Part shown: piece by piece, positions 1 through 6,660 of the stretch | Layout of the letters: each line of letters begins with the position of its first letter | Position numbering within the stretch: position 1 is the stretch's first letter | Assembly: GCA_029062725.1 (NCBI GenBank) | Contig: JAIDPP010000413.1 | Location: forward strand, 1 to 7,990 | Origin: Muribaculaceae bacterium | Lineage (GTDB): Bacteria; Bacteroidota; Bacteroidia; Bacteroidales; Muribaculaceae | DNA length: 7,990 nt | Direction of reading: 5' to 3' | The notes under the pieces: model-generated | What the model was told of the DNA's origin: nothing | Seen by the model: only the letters and a program-made list of their open reading frames with translations | Database searches by the model: none | Position numbers and translations under genes: made by a program

Positions 1-163
1 CATGATCAATCTTGAAAGAGTCTTTGATAATCAATTGACTCTCTTTTGATTATTTTCATCGAACTCACGTTAATATATTATCTAATCTTTTTTATACCAT
101 TATAACGCCTCTCATCCTTGTAGGGTTTAGACTTTCAGATTCTTTAACTAAATCCGCTTCCCG
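1..163. other. AT-rich intergenic region at the left edge, no gene supported
   Basis: No gene that I can support lies here. The stretch is strongly AT-rich, with runs such as TTTTTT near 88-93. On the minus strand an ATG occupies bases 3-1, so a gene downstream of secA could begin exactly at the window edge, but nothing of its coding sequence is visible. On the plus strand a TGA occupies bases 3-5, so a convergent gene could equally end there. A TATAAT hexamer is present on the minus strand (99-104) without a matching upstream box. The Bacteroides-type -7 motif (TAnnTTTG) is absent on both strands. Overlapping inverted repeats occur at 17-53 and are listed separately. Confidence 0.6.
17..53 (-). 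repeat. Two interleaved inverted repeats (possible pseudoknot)
   Basis: Two short perfect inverted repeats are interleaved rather than nested. An 8-base arm at 46-53 pairs with 27-34 (ATAATCAA with TTGATTAT on the minus strand), and a 6-base arm at 37-42 pairs with 17-22 (AGAGTC with GACTCT). On the minus strand the order is arm A, 3-base loop, arm B, 2-base loop, arm A', 4-base loop, arm B', which is H-type pseudoknot topology. It ends 13 bases before a minus-strand ATG at bases 3-1. The pairing is seen directly; a function is speculation, since an AT-rich stretch of this length can give such matches by chance. Confidence 0.3.
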
Positions 164-219
164 ATAATATGACAGCTTCCGTAATCCTTGCAGACTACGG
201 AAGCTGTCATATTATTTTT
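164..219. terminator. 20-bp perfect hairpin downstream of secA
   Basis: Bases 164-183 and 196-215 form a perfect 20-bp inverted repeat around a 12-base loop (184-195). On the plus strand it is followed by five T residues (215-219). It begins 12 bases after the secA stop codon, so it is the natural candidate for the end of the minus-strand operon transcript. Its T tract, however, lies on the plus-strand side; a minus-strand transcript has an A-rich run before the stem and GC-containing sequence (CGGGAAG) after it. It could be a terminator for a plus-strand transcript entering from the left, a bidirectional terminator, or a 3'-end stabilising stem for the secA message. The hairpin itself is certain; its role is inferred. 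Confidence 0.7.
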
Positions 220-227
220 CAATCTTA

Positions 228-3200
228 TTATTGATTTCTGCCGTGGCAGTTCTTATATTTCTTACCAGAGCCGCAAGGGCAGGGATCGTTGCGTCCCACC
301 TTCGGCTCCGCCTTTACAGGCTGCTTGGGCGCGGCGGAAGAACGACCGGCGTTCTTAGCGGCCTCACGCTGGGCGGATTCACCGGGATAGGTGTCGCGCG
401 TAGTGCTGTAATTGGCATACGGATTGGGAGTTCCTGCGGTGCTGTAACCCGACTGGACCTGACCCCGAGGCTGCGCGCTCCTGCGGGCGTTCTGTTCGGC
501 CTGAGCCTTCTCGAAAGCCTCGCGTTTGGCCTGCTGCTGCTCTTCCTCCATACGACGGCGCTCCTCCTCCATACGTTTGTTTTCCTCATAATCAGGAACG
601 GCGAGCTTACCACGCATCAGAGTCGAGACAGATTTCATATTCATCTCCTGCACCATCTTCTTCCAAAGCTCAAAAGCCTCGATCTTATAGATCACCAGCG
701 GATCCTTCTGCTCGTAAGAGGCATTCTGAACCGATTTGCGAAGCTCATCCATCTCACGGAGCTGTTCCTGCCAGCAGGAATCGATCGAAGAAAGAAGAAC
801 AGCCTTCTCCCATGCCTTGGTCAGAGGCTTGCACCCGTTCTCATAACACTCCCTGATGTCGGCGCGGATATTGAACATCCTGCGGCCATCGGTCATCGGC
901 ACCCCGATCGGACCGGTGGCGTTACGCTCCTCCACAAACTCCTTTACGTAAGGAGCGGCGCCTTCGGCCATCTTCTCCCTGCGGCGCCCGAGCTGAGCCA
1001 TAGCAGCCTCCGCAAGACGCTCGGTGATCTGAGCGGAGTCGAGCTTCGGATACTCCTCGGCCGTGAAGGGGAGCTCAATTGCAAGAACCCTGTTTACCTC
1101 GTTGGTGAAATCGGTATAATCCTCGTATGTACCGTTTGCAAGAGTCGTACATACCTCATATATCATATTGGCGATGTCGGCGCCGATGCGCTCACCCTTG
1201 AGGGCATTCTGACGACGGCCATAGACGCCCTTACGCTGCGCGTTCATTATATCATCATATTCCACGAGGCGCTTGCGGATACCGAAGTTGTTCTCCTCCA
1301 CACGCTTCTGGGCATTCTCGATGGATTTGGTGACCATGCTGTTCTCAAGCATCTCCCCCTCCTTGAAACCCATACGGTCGAGCATCTTCACCACACGGTC
1401 GTTGGCGAAGAGACGCATCACCGTGTCCTCGAACGATACGAAGAATACGGAGCTTCCCGGGTCACCCTGACGGCCGGCGCGGCCTCGGAGCTGACGGTCA
1501 ACGCGACGCGATTCATGACGCTCGGTACCGATAATGGCGAGACCTCCGGCCTCCTTTACCTCGGCAGGAAGCTTGATGTCTGTTCCTCGACCGGCCATAT
1601 TGGTAGCGATAGTCACTGTCCCCTTCTTACCGGCCTGCGCCACGATATCGGCCTCCTTCTGGTGCAGCTTGGCGTTGAGCACCTGATGATCGATCTTCCG
1701 CAGCTTCAGCATCTTCGACAGAAGCTCCGAAATCTCCACGGAAGTGGTGCCGACAAGCACCGGACGCCCGGCGTTGACCATATCCTCCACCTCCTGAATG
1801 ACAGCAGCGTATTTCTCCTTCTTGGTACGATATACGCGGTCATTCATATCATCGCGGATTACGGGACGGTTGGTCGGAATCTCTATTACGTCAAGCTTAT
1901 AAATGTCGTAGAACTCTCCGGCTTCCGTCATCGCCGTACCGGTCATACCGGCCAGTTTGCGATACATTCGGAAATAGTTCTGAAGCGTGATGGTTGCGTA
2001 GGTCTGGGTGGCAGCCTCAACCTTCACCCCTTCCTTTGCCTCGATGGCCTGATGGAGTCCGTCGGAATAGCGGCGTCCCTCCATGATACGGCCAGTCTGC
2101 TCATCGACGATCTTGATCTTGTTATCATCGATGACATATTCTATATCCTTATCGAAGAGGGTATAGGCTTTCAGAAGCTGGTTCACAGTGTGGACGCGTT
2201 CCGCCTTCACAGCATAGTTCTGGAGGAGCTGATCTTTCTTCTCCTGCTTCTGCTCGGGTGTTAGATCCTCGGTCTCTACTGCGGAAAGCTGCGATGCGAT
2301 GTCGGGAAGGATGAAGAAATCGGGATCCTGATTGTAACCGGTCAGCACCTCGATACCCTTGTCGGTAAGTTCGATGGAGTGGTTTTTCTCATCGATTACG
2401 AAGAAAAGGGGCTCGACAGCCTTGGGCATCTCACGGTTGTTGTCCTGCATATACTTTGCCTCGACTTTCAGCATAAGCTGCTTGATACCGTCTTCACTGA
2501 GGTAGCGTATCAGCGGATTATGCTTCGGCAACGCCTTATATACTCGGAAAAGCGCCAGACCTCCCTCTTCATAGTCGCCTTTGCCGATCTTCTCCTTGGC
2601 CTCAAGAAGAAGGCTCTGGGCAAGTTTACGCTGGGCATTGACGAGCTTCTCGACATTTGGCTTGAATTCGTTGAACATCTGATCGTCTCCTTTAGGCACC
2701 GGCCCGGAGATGATCAGAGGGGTTCGCGCATCGTCGATTAGCACTGAATCGACCTCATCGACAATAGCGTAGTAGTGTTCGTCGCGCTGCACGAGATCCT
2801 CCGTCTGAGTGGCCATGTTGTCGCGAAGGTAGTCGAAACCGAACTCGTTGTTAGTTCCGAAAGTGATATCGGAACGGTAGGCTTTCCGGCGTTCGGGGGA
2901 GTTGGGTTCGGTCTTGTCGATGCAGTCAACGGTCAAACCGTGGAACTGATACAAGGGACCCATCCATTCGGAATCTCGCTTGGCGAGGTAGTCGTTGACT
3001 GTCACCACATGCACTCCCTCTCCGGTCAGGGCATTGAGGAAGACCGGAAGTGTGGCCACAAGAGTCTTACCCTCACCGGTAGCCATCTCGGCGATACTGT
3101 TGGTCACCTTTCCCTTGTTCATAATTCCGTGAAGCACCATTCCTCCGATGAGCTGCACGTCATAATGGCACATATCCCATTTCATGAGATTGCCGCCTGC

Positions 3201-3680
3201 TACCCACTCGGTCTTGTAGATTGCCTTGTCGCCATCGATGGTCACGAAATCCTTACCTGCGGCGGCAAGCTCACGGTCGGAATCGGTGGCGGTGACTTCT
3301 ATGGTTTCGTTATCCTTGAAACGTCGTGCCGTCTCCTTGATTACGGCGAATACTTCAGGAAGCGCGGCGTCAAGGTTCCGGGCGTATTCATCGAACATCT
3401 CCTCCTTGAGCTCGTCGATTCTCTTCCAGAGCGGCTCGCGCTTGTCATAATCGAGAGTCTCTATCTCTTTACGGATTTCAGCCATCTGATCCTTATACTC
3501 CTGCGCCTTTCCGCGGATGTTGTTACGGATGGTATCGATTCGGCCGCGTAGTTCATCATGGCTTATCTCCTTTATCTGCTCGGAGATGGGGTTGATTTCA
3601 TTGTTCAGACGATCCCAGAGAGGACGCACGGCGCGCTCTGACTGATCGCCGAAGATTTTTTTGAAAAGTTTGGATATCAT
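228..3680 (-). CDS. secA: Preprotein translocase ATPase SecA (Bacteroidota long form)
   Basis: SecA is the cytoplasmic ATPase that pushes unfolded preproteins through the SecYEG channel. The 1150-residue product has the first nucleotide-binding domain with Walker A MATGEGKT (199-206) and Walker B IVDEVDS (306-312), the preprotein cross-linking region inserted after it, the second motor domain with MAGRGTDI (695-702) and the arginine-rich motif [11 protein letters not shown] (732-742), the helical scaffold and wing region, and the IRA1-type helices near 960-1010. A Glu/Arg/Gln-rich linker (about 1034-1066) leads to a C-terminal SEC-C zinc motif with C1134, C1136, C1145 and H1146, the element that in other SecA proteins contacts SecB, ribosome and lipid. 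It is about 250 residues longer than E. coli SecA, mainly through charged insertions near 52-104, 124-168 and 345-423. The ATG at 3680 follows an A-rich run, and [11 protein letters not shown] is a typical SecA N-terminus. It is last in the visible operon. Confidence 0.97.
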   Translation of the reverse strand: MISKLFKKIFGDQSERAVRPLWDRLNNEINPISEQIKEISHDELRGRIDTIRNNIRGKAQEYKDQMAEIRKEIETLDYDKREPLWKRIDELKEEMFDEYARNLDAALPEVFAVIKETARRFKDNETIEVTATDSDRELAAAGKDFVTIDGDKAIYKTEWVAGGNLMKWDMCHYDVQLIGGMVLHGIMNKGKVTNSIAEMATGEGKTLVATLPVFLNALTGEGVHVVTVNDYLAKRDSEWMGPLYQFHGLTVDCIDKTEPNSPERRKAYRSDITFGTNNEFGFDYLRDNMATQTEDLVQRDEHYYAIVDEVDSVLIDDARTPLIISGPVPKGDDQMFNEFKPNVEKLVNAQRKLAQSLLLEAKEKIGKGDYEEGGLALFRVYKALPKHNPLIRYLSEDGIKQLMLKVEAKYMQDNNREMPKAVEPLFFVIDEKNHSIELTDKGIEVLTGYNQDPDFFILPDIASQLSAVETEDLTPEQKQEKKDQLLQNYAVKAERVHTVNQLLKAYTLFDKDIEYVIDDNKIKIVDEQTGRIMEGRRYSDGLHQAIEAKEGVKVEAATQTYATITLQNYFRMYRKLAGMTGTAMTEAGEFYDIYKLDVIEIPTNRPVIRDDMNDRVYRTKKEKYAAVIQEVEDMVNAGRPVLVGTTSVEISELLSKMLKLRKIDHQVLNAKLHQKEADIVAQAGKKGTVTIATNMAGRGTDIKLPAEVKEAGGLAIIGTERHESRRVDRQLRGRAGRQGDPGSSVFFVSFEDTVMRLFANDRVVKMLDRMGFKEGEMLENSMVTKSIENAQKRVEENNFGIRKRLVEYDDIMNAQRKGVYGRRQNALKGERIGADIANMIYEVCTTLANGTYEDYTDFTNEVNRVLAIELPFTAEEYPKLDSAQITERLAEAAMAQLGRRREKMAEGAAPYVKEFVEERNATGPIGVPMTDGRRMFNIRADIRECYENGCKPLTKAWEKAVLLSSIDSCWQEQLREMDELRKSVQNASYEQKDPLVIYKIEAFELWKKMVQEMNMKSVSTLMRGKLAVPDYEENKRMEEERRRMEEEQQQAKREAFEKAQAEQNARRSAQPRGQVQSGYSTAGTPNPYANYSTTRDTYPGESAQREAAKNAGRSSAAPKQPVKAEPKVGRNDPCPCGSGKKYKNCHGRNQ

Positions 3681-3745
3681 TTTGTGTATTGTTTTCTTTT
3701 TTTGACGGGAGGAGAGTCCTTGTTCACTGTTAAGAGTCTTGGCTT
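3681..3745 (-). other. A-rich intercistronic leader of secA, no promoter seen
   Basis: This 65-base gap separates the phosphatase-fold gene from secA. On the minus strand the last 25 or so bases before the secA ATG are strongly A-rich with no AGGAGG-like sequence, which resembles the Shine-Dalgarno-independent initiation regions common in Bacteroidota. I find no TAnnTTTG or TTTG promoter pair and no stable hairpin. A 6-base direct repeat (GACTCT on the minus strand) occurs twice about 20 bases apart and may be chance. The simplest reading is read-through transcription from upstream. Confidence 0.45.
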
Positions 3746-5329
3746 CTACTTCTTGAGAAGCAGGGGCTTGGACACAGCGCCATTGGGACTCCGTATTCTC
3801 AGGATTCCCGCCACTGTCGGCGCCAGAGCCGTAGCATCAACCGTGGTAGAGATTGTCTGCGCCTCAGTTCCGGGTGCCAGTATGAATGCCGGGGCGAGGA
3901 TGGGAGTTTCCCTGACCGGCTTGGTGATTGAAGGATAATCCAGGTCATCCACGACCGTCCATCCCGGATTGAAGGTGACAAAGAGATCGCCTCCGCTTTT
4001 AGGATCGATCGAGAGGCGCAGACGCTCCTCTTCGGGAGTGCCGGGGGAGAGTATGTCAGAAAGGGTGTAAGCGTCAGCCACGCCGCTCATCTTTGCTAAA
4101 AAGGAGCGTGCGTCGGAAACGACTTCCACCAGATCAAGTCTCTTTTCTTCAATTGCCTTACGGTCGAAATAGATGTGGCCGTCCCTGAAGGCATCGACAT
4201 AGCTTGCGTTGCCGTGACGTGCCGACAGATATGAGTTGAGAAGGGATTTTGCCCGCTTAATCGAGAACTCCCCTCCGGGGATACGGTATTTACGCTCATC
4301 GATCACCGCGTCATCATAATATCCGGTGGAGCTTACCCACACCATTGCGTTCCCGGCGCCGACATAACGGTCGATAGCGTCGAATAGACGTCCCAATTCC
4401 CTATCGAGACGAAGATAGGAATCTGTCAGCTCGGCGCGGTAATCGCCATCCTTTACATATTTATACGGCGCAAGCGTGTAGCCGAGATTCAGCATGTCGA
4501 TGGTCGTGCCTACACTTCCCATCTGCAGACCCTTCAGACATTCGATAGCAACATCGGTCACCTCACGGTTTCCCAATGGCGATTCCGAGAAACGGATATA
4601 TACATTCTTGTCGCTCTTGGAGAAAGTATGACGGAATGGTGCGGAAGTCTTATGCCTGGGGAGACCGGGCATCCTTTCGGGCGCTACCGATGGTTTCCAC
4701 TGCATAGTGTCGATACGCGCCGACAAGGAGGAGGAATAATTGCGTGAGGATATCTGCGCCGGCATGGGCTTATACCATGTTGTGGTGGCCCAGTTGCCGT
4801 TGGTATTGTTGATCCATAAAGCACCGCTCCCCGCATGACCGGCCATTATCATTGACTGCTGCGGATCTCCCGACAGCGCGTAGATCTGGCCGAGGCCGGC
4901 TCCGTCTATGGCCAGCTCATCGGAAATGGTTGAGAGACGCAGCTTCTCGGGCGAGTAGGAATCGTTGGTGAAATTACCCAGCGTCTTGGAATCGGCAAGA
5001 GCGGGAGTTAACTTCTTCCCTTCATTATCATAGACCAATGCTGACGGGACACCCGTATGCGACGGATATGCCCCGGTATAGAGCATCGCGGTCGCGCTCG
5101 CGGCATCAAGATCGGCTACCTTGAAATCCACATCGCGCATATAGACCCCCTCCTTCATCAGTTTCCGGAATCCACGCTCGCCGAAATAGTTCTGGAGGTA
5201 TTCGATATAGTCGGTCCGCATCTGATCGACTACAATGCCGACCACAAGCCTGGGGCGTCCTGTCACGGTCTGTGCAAGAACGTTGAGGGTCACGAGCCCG
5301 CAAAGTACTGATGTAACCAACTTTTTCAT
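3746..5329 (-). CDS. Exported alkaline-phosphatase-fold protein, probable pseudoenzyme
   Basis: This 527-residue protein belongs to the alkaline phosphatase / type I phosphodiesterase superfamily. Residues 1-20 form a Sec signal peptide (MKK, hydrophobic core, LAQ), so the product is probably periplasmic. The fold is recognisable from the first strand and metal-ligand Asp ([11 protein letters not shown]35), the YTG...P..H.GV segment (84-94), [11 protein letters not shown] (163-173), [10 protein letters not shown] (303-312) and the C-terminal [10 protein letters not shown] (503-512). Compared by eye with active PafA-type enzymes, the catalytic set is missing: the nucleophile Thr position is A76, the Lys-Asp-Arg triplet reads G154-D155-P156, the Asp-x-x-x-His pair reads L280/Y284, the Asp-His pair reads T335-G336, and the late metal-ligand His is not found near 465-482. 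Only D35 remains, so hydrolysis by the usual mechanism looks impossible. The start ATG overlaps the stop of the upstream Lnb-family gene (ATGA), implying translational coupling. I infer a binding or regulatory role in the envelope. Automatic annotation would probably call it an alkaline phosphatase. Confidence 0.88.
   Translation of the reverse strand: MKKLVTSVLCGLVTLNVLAQTVTGRPRLVVGIVVDQMRTDYIEYLQNYFGERGFRKLMKEGVYMRDVDFKVADLDAASATAMLYTGAYPSHTGVPSALVYDNEGKKLTPALADSKTLGNFTNDSYSPEKLRLSTISDELAIDGAGLGQIYALSGDPQQSMIMAGHAGSGALWINNTNGNWATTTWYKPMPAQISSRNYSSSLSARIDTMQWKPSVAPERMPGLPRHKTSAPFRHTFSKSDKNVYIRFSESPLGNREVTDVAIECLKGLQMGSVGTTIDMLNLGYTLAPYKYVKDGDYRAELTDSYLRLDRELGRLFDAIDRYVGAGNAMVWVSSTGYYDDAVIDERKYRIPGGEFSIKRAKSLLNSYLSARHGNASYVDAFRDGHIYFDRKAIEEKRLDLVEVVSDARSFLAKMSGVADAYTLSDILSPGTPEEERLRLSIDPKSGGDLFVTFNPGWTVVDDLDYPSITKPVRETPILAPAFILAPGTEAQTISTTVDATALAPTVAGILRIRSPNGAVSKPLLLKK
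5326..5329 (-). promoter_or_regulatory. ATGA stop/start overlap (translational coupling)
   Basis: The TGA stop of the Lnb-family gene (5328-5326) and the ATG of the phosphatase-fold gene (5329-5327) share bases in ATGA. The 18 bases before this ATG are almost pure A and G, and at the same time encode the Arg/Lys tail of the upstream protein. Such overlaps usually mean that the second gene is translated by ribosomes that finish the first, giving linked amounts of both proteins. Confidence 0.85.
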
Positions 5330-6660
5330 CTCTTTCTTTTTCTTGTTCCGGGGCGGGAAGAGGGCGTGCCGCTCCTCCGGTTTCCCTTTTTATTAAACGA
5401 AAAACTTCCCGTTTTATTGGAGCCGTAATACTCGCCTGCTGTCAGGAGAAATGTTACGGAAAGGAGCAGGGTCAGACCCATAAGGGGGAAGAAGGCCGGA
5501 TTTGCACTCTGACGCTGGAAATACCACACCAACAGGAGACATCCGATAACCACCGTGTTGTATATGCTGATATATTTGCTCAACCATTTCATCTTCCTGC
5601 TCCATATCGAGAAAGCCAACAGAAGCTGGAAAGGATTAAGCCATAGTATCAGAACATTGGAATCCGTGGCTTCATGTTCGGAAAAGAATACAAGGAAAGC
5701 AATAAGACACCCGGCGAGACCGATTACTCCGAACCATAGGCTGTATATCCAGCGAAAAAGAATCCGGCGTGTCGCCATGACGGCGCAAGCGATAAGGACG
5801 AGCGTGAAAAGATACCAGCTGACAGCCGTCGGCCCTATCCACCACGGTGTGGCAGGAAGGGTCGCGTCGCCTGTACCCGCGTTCAGTACCCTGCTTTCCT
5901 TTATCAGTGGCCTGCCATCTGCAAAATGCGCATCGGTCGCTTTTTCAGCCATCTCCACAGGCACAAACATCTCCTCCCTACCCCCTATAGGCACATCAAT
6001 ACCGGAGCCGAGGGCAAGGTCGATACCGAACTGATACCAGGGATAGCCCGAATGATAAGCCCGCATCGTGCGGCGGAAGGTGCCGTATTTGATGTTGTCG
6101 GGATATATTACTTTCTTTCCGGCTACGGAATCTATACGGTCAACTATCCGCGTGGCACAGTTGTCGCGCACATAGTTATAGCGGTAGGTCCGGTTTTCCG
6201 GCAGCCCCTCCTCCCGCAACATCTCTATCAGTTGCCTCGCTTCATCGGGGGTAAGGTTGAGATCCTGTTCAAGCACTCTCCTGCCTTTTGACTGATATTC
6301 GGGCAGAAACCATGCGAAAGGATAGCCGGCCAGCATATAGTCGGTCTCTCCCTTTACAAACCGATAGATGAAGTTGGGCTGGTTGAAGTCAAATACACCG
6401 TAGTTCCAGACCGAATCCACCCTGACCCCATCCATAACCCCGCGGACGCGGAGAGCCTCATGGCCGCAGAGTTCATATACCTCCTGACCGGGCCAGCATG
6501 TGATCAGACTTACAACAACGGAATCCCGCTTCTCAGGTGTTCCGTATGAGGAGGCACCGAAAAGCAGGATTATTAAAATACTGACGAGGTATTTTATGAC
6601 TCGTTTTTCCAATTTATCAATATTCGCAGTTCTTGGGATAACGCGGGAAGGGAATGACAT
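5326..6660 (-). CDS. lnb: Lnb-family (DUF4105) membrane protein, probable lipoprotein N-acyltransferase
   Basis: The 444-residue product (numbered from the ATG at 6660) has an N-terminal hydrophobic signal near 24-39, a periplasmic domain (about 45-265) and five predicted membrane helices near 279-296, 302-326, 338-353, 365-381 and 391-407, then a basic tail ending RKRKR. This is the layout of the DUF4105/Lnb family: Lnb_N periplasmic domain plus five-helix module. Conserved segments include SLITC.PG...[28 protein letters not shown] and [11 protein letters not shown]. Lnb was identified in Bacteroides as the enzyme that N-acylates diacylated lipoproteins in place of Lnt; paralogs exist, so the exact role here is inferred from family membership. 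H67 and C168 are plausible catalytic residues, resembling the His-before-Cys order of permuted NlpC/P60-like acyltransferases. The start is uncertain: GTG 6663 or ATG 6660 lies inside asnS, whereas TTG 6612, four bases after the asnS stop, would give a compact signal peptide ([12 protein letters not shown]...). It ends in the ATGA overlap with the next gene. Confidence 0.85.
   Translation of the reverse strand: MSFPSRVIPRTANIDKLEKRVIKYLVSILIILLFGASSYGTPEKRDSVVVSLITCWPGQEVYELCGHEALRVRGVMDGVRVDSVWNYGVFDFNQPNFIYRFVKGETDYMLAGYPFAWFLPEYQSKGRRVLEQDLNLTPDEARQLIEMLREEGLPENRTYRYNYVRDNCATRIVDRIDSVAGKKVIYPDNIKYGTFRRTMRAYHSGYPWYQFGIDLALGSGIDVPIGGREEMFVPVEMAEKATDAHFADGRPLIKESRVLNAGTGDATLPATPWWIGPTAVSWYLFTLVLIACAVMATRRILFRWIYSLWFGVIGLAGCLIAFLVFFSEHEATDSNVLILWLNPFQLLLAFSIWSRKMKWLSKYISIYNTVVIGCLLLVWYFQRQSANPAFFPLMGLTLLLSVTFLLTAGEYYGSNKTGSFSFNKKGNRRSGTPSSRPGTRKRKR

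Noticed and set aside
6..59. Minus-strand 17-codon frame (ATG 59, TGA 8-6) that could be a leader peptide
   Set aside because: Too short to judge, lacks a run of one regulatory amino acid, and no downstream gene is visible to be regulated.
99..104. TATAAT on the minus strand as a promoter -10 box
   Set aside because: No TTGACA-like box at the right spacing, and Bacteroidota housekeeping promoters use a different consensus (TTTG / TAnnTTTG). Chance matches are expected in AT-rich DNA.
231..2264. Open plus-strand frame of 677 codons antisense to secA
   Set aside because: It lies entirely opposite secA, whose product is certain. The translation is Leu/His-rich with no recognisable domain, as expected from codon bias on the opposite strand.
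2775..3551. Open plus-strand frame of 258 codons antisense to the secA 5' part
   Set aside because: It is a mirror of the SecA N-terminal coding region, with no family resemblance and no initiation signal.
3714..3740. GACTCT direct repeat in the gap before secA as an operator
   Set aside because: Only six bases, imperfect surroundings and no symmetry; not distinguishable from chance.
5300..5329. Cys10 of the phosphatase-fold protein as a lipoprotein lipobox
   Set aside because: The context is SVLCGL inside the hydrophobic core, with Leu rather than Gly/Ala/Ser before Cys and no lipobox spacing. An ordinary signal peptide fits better.
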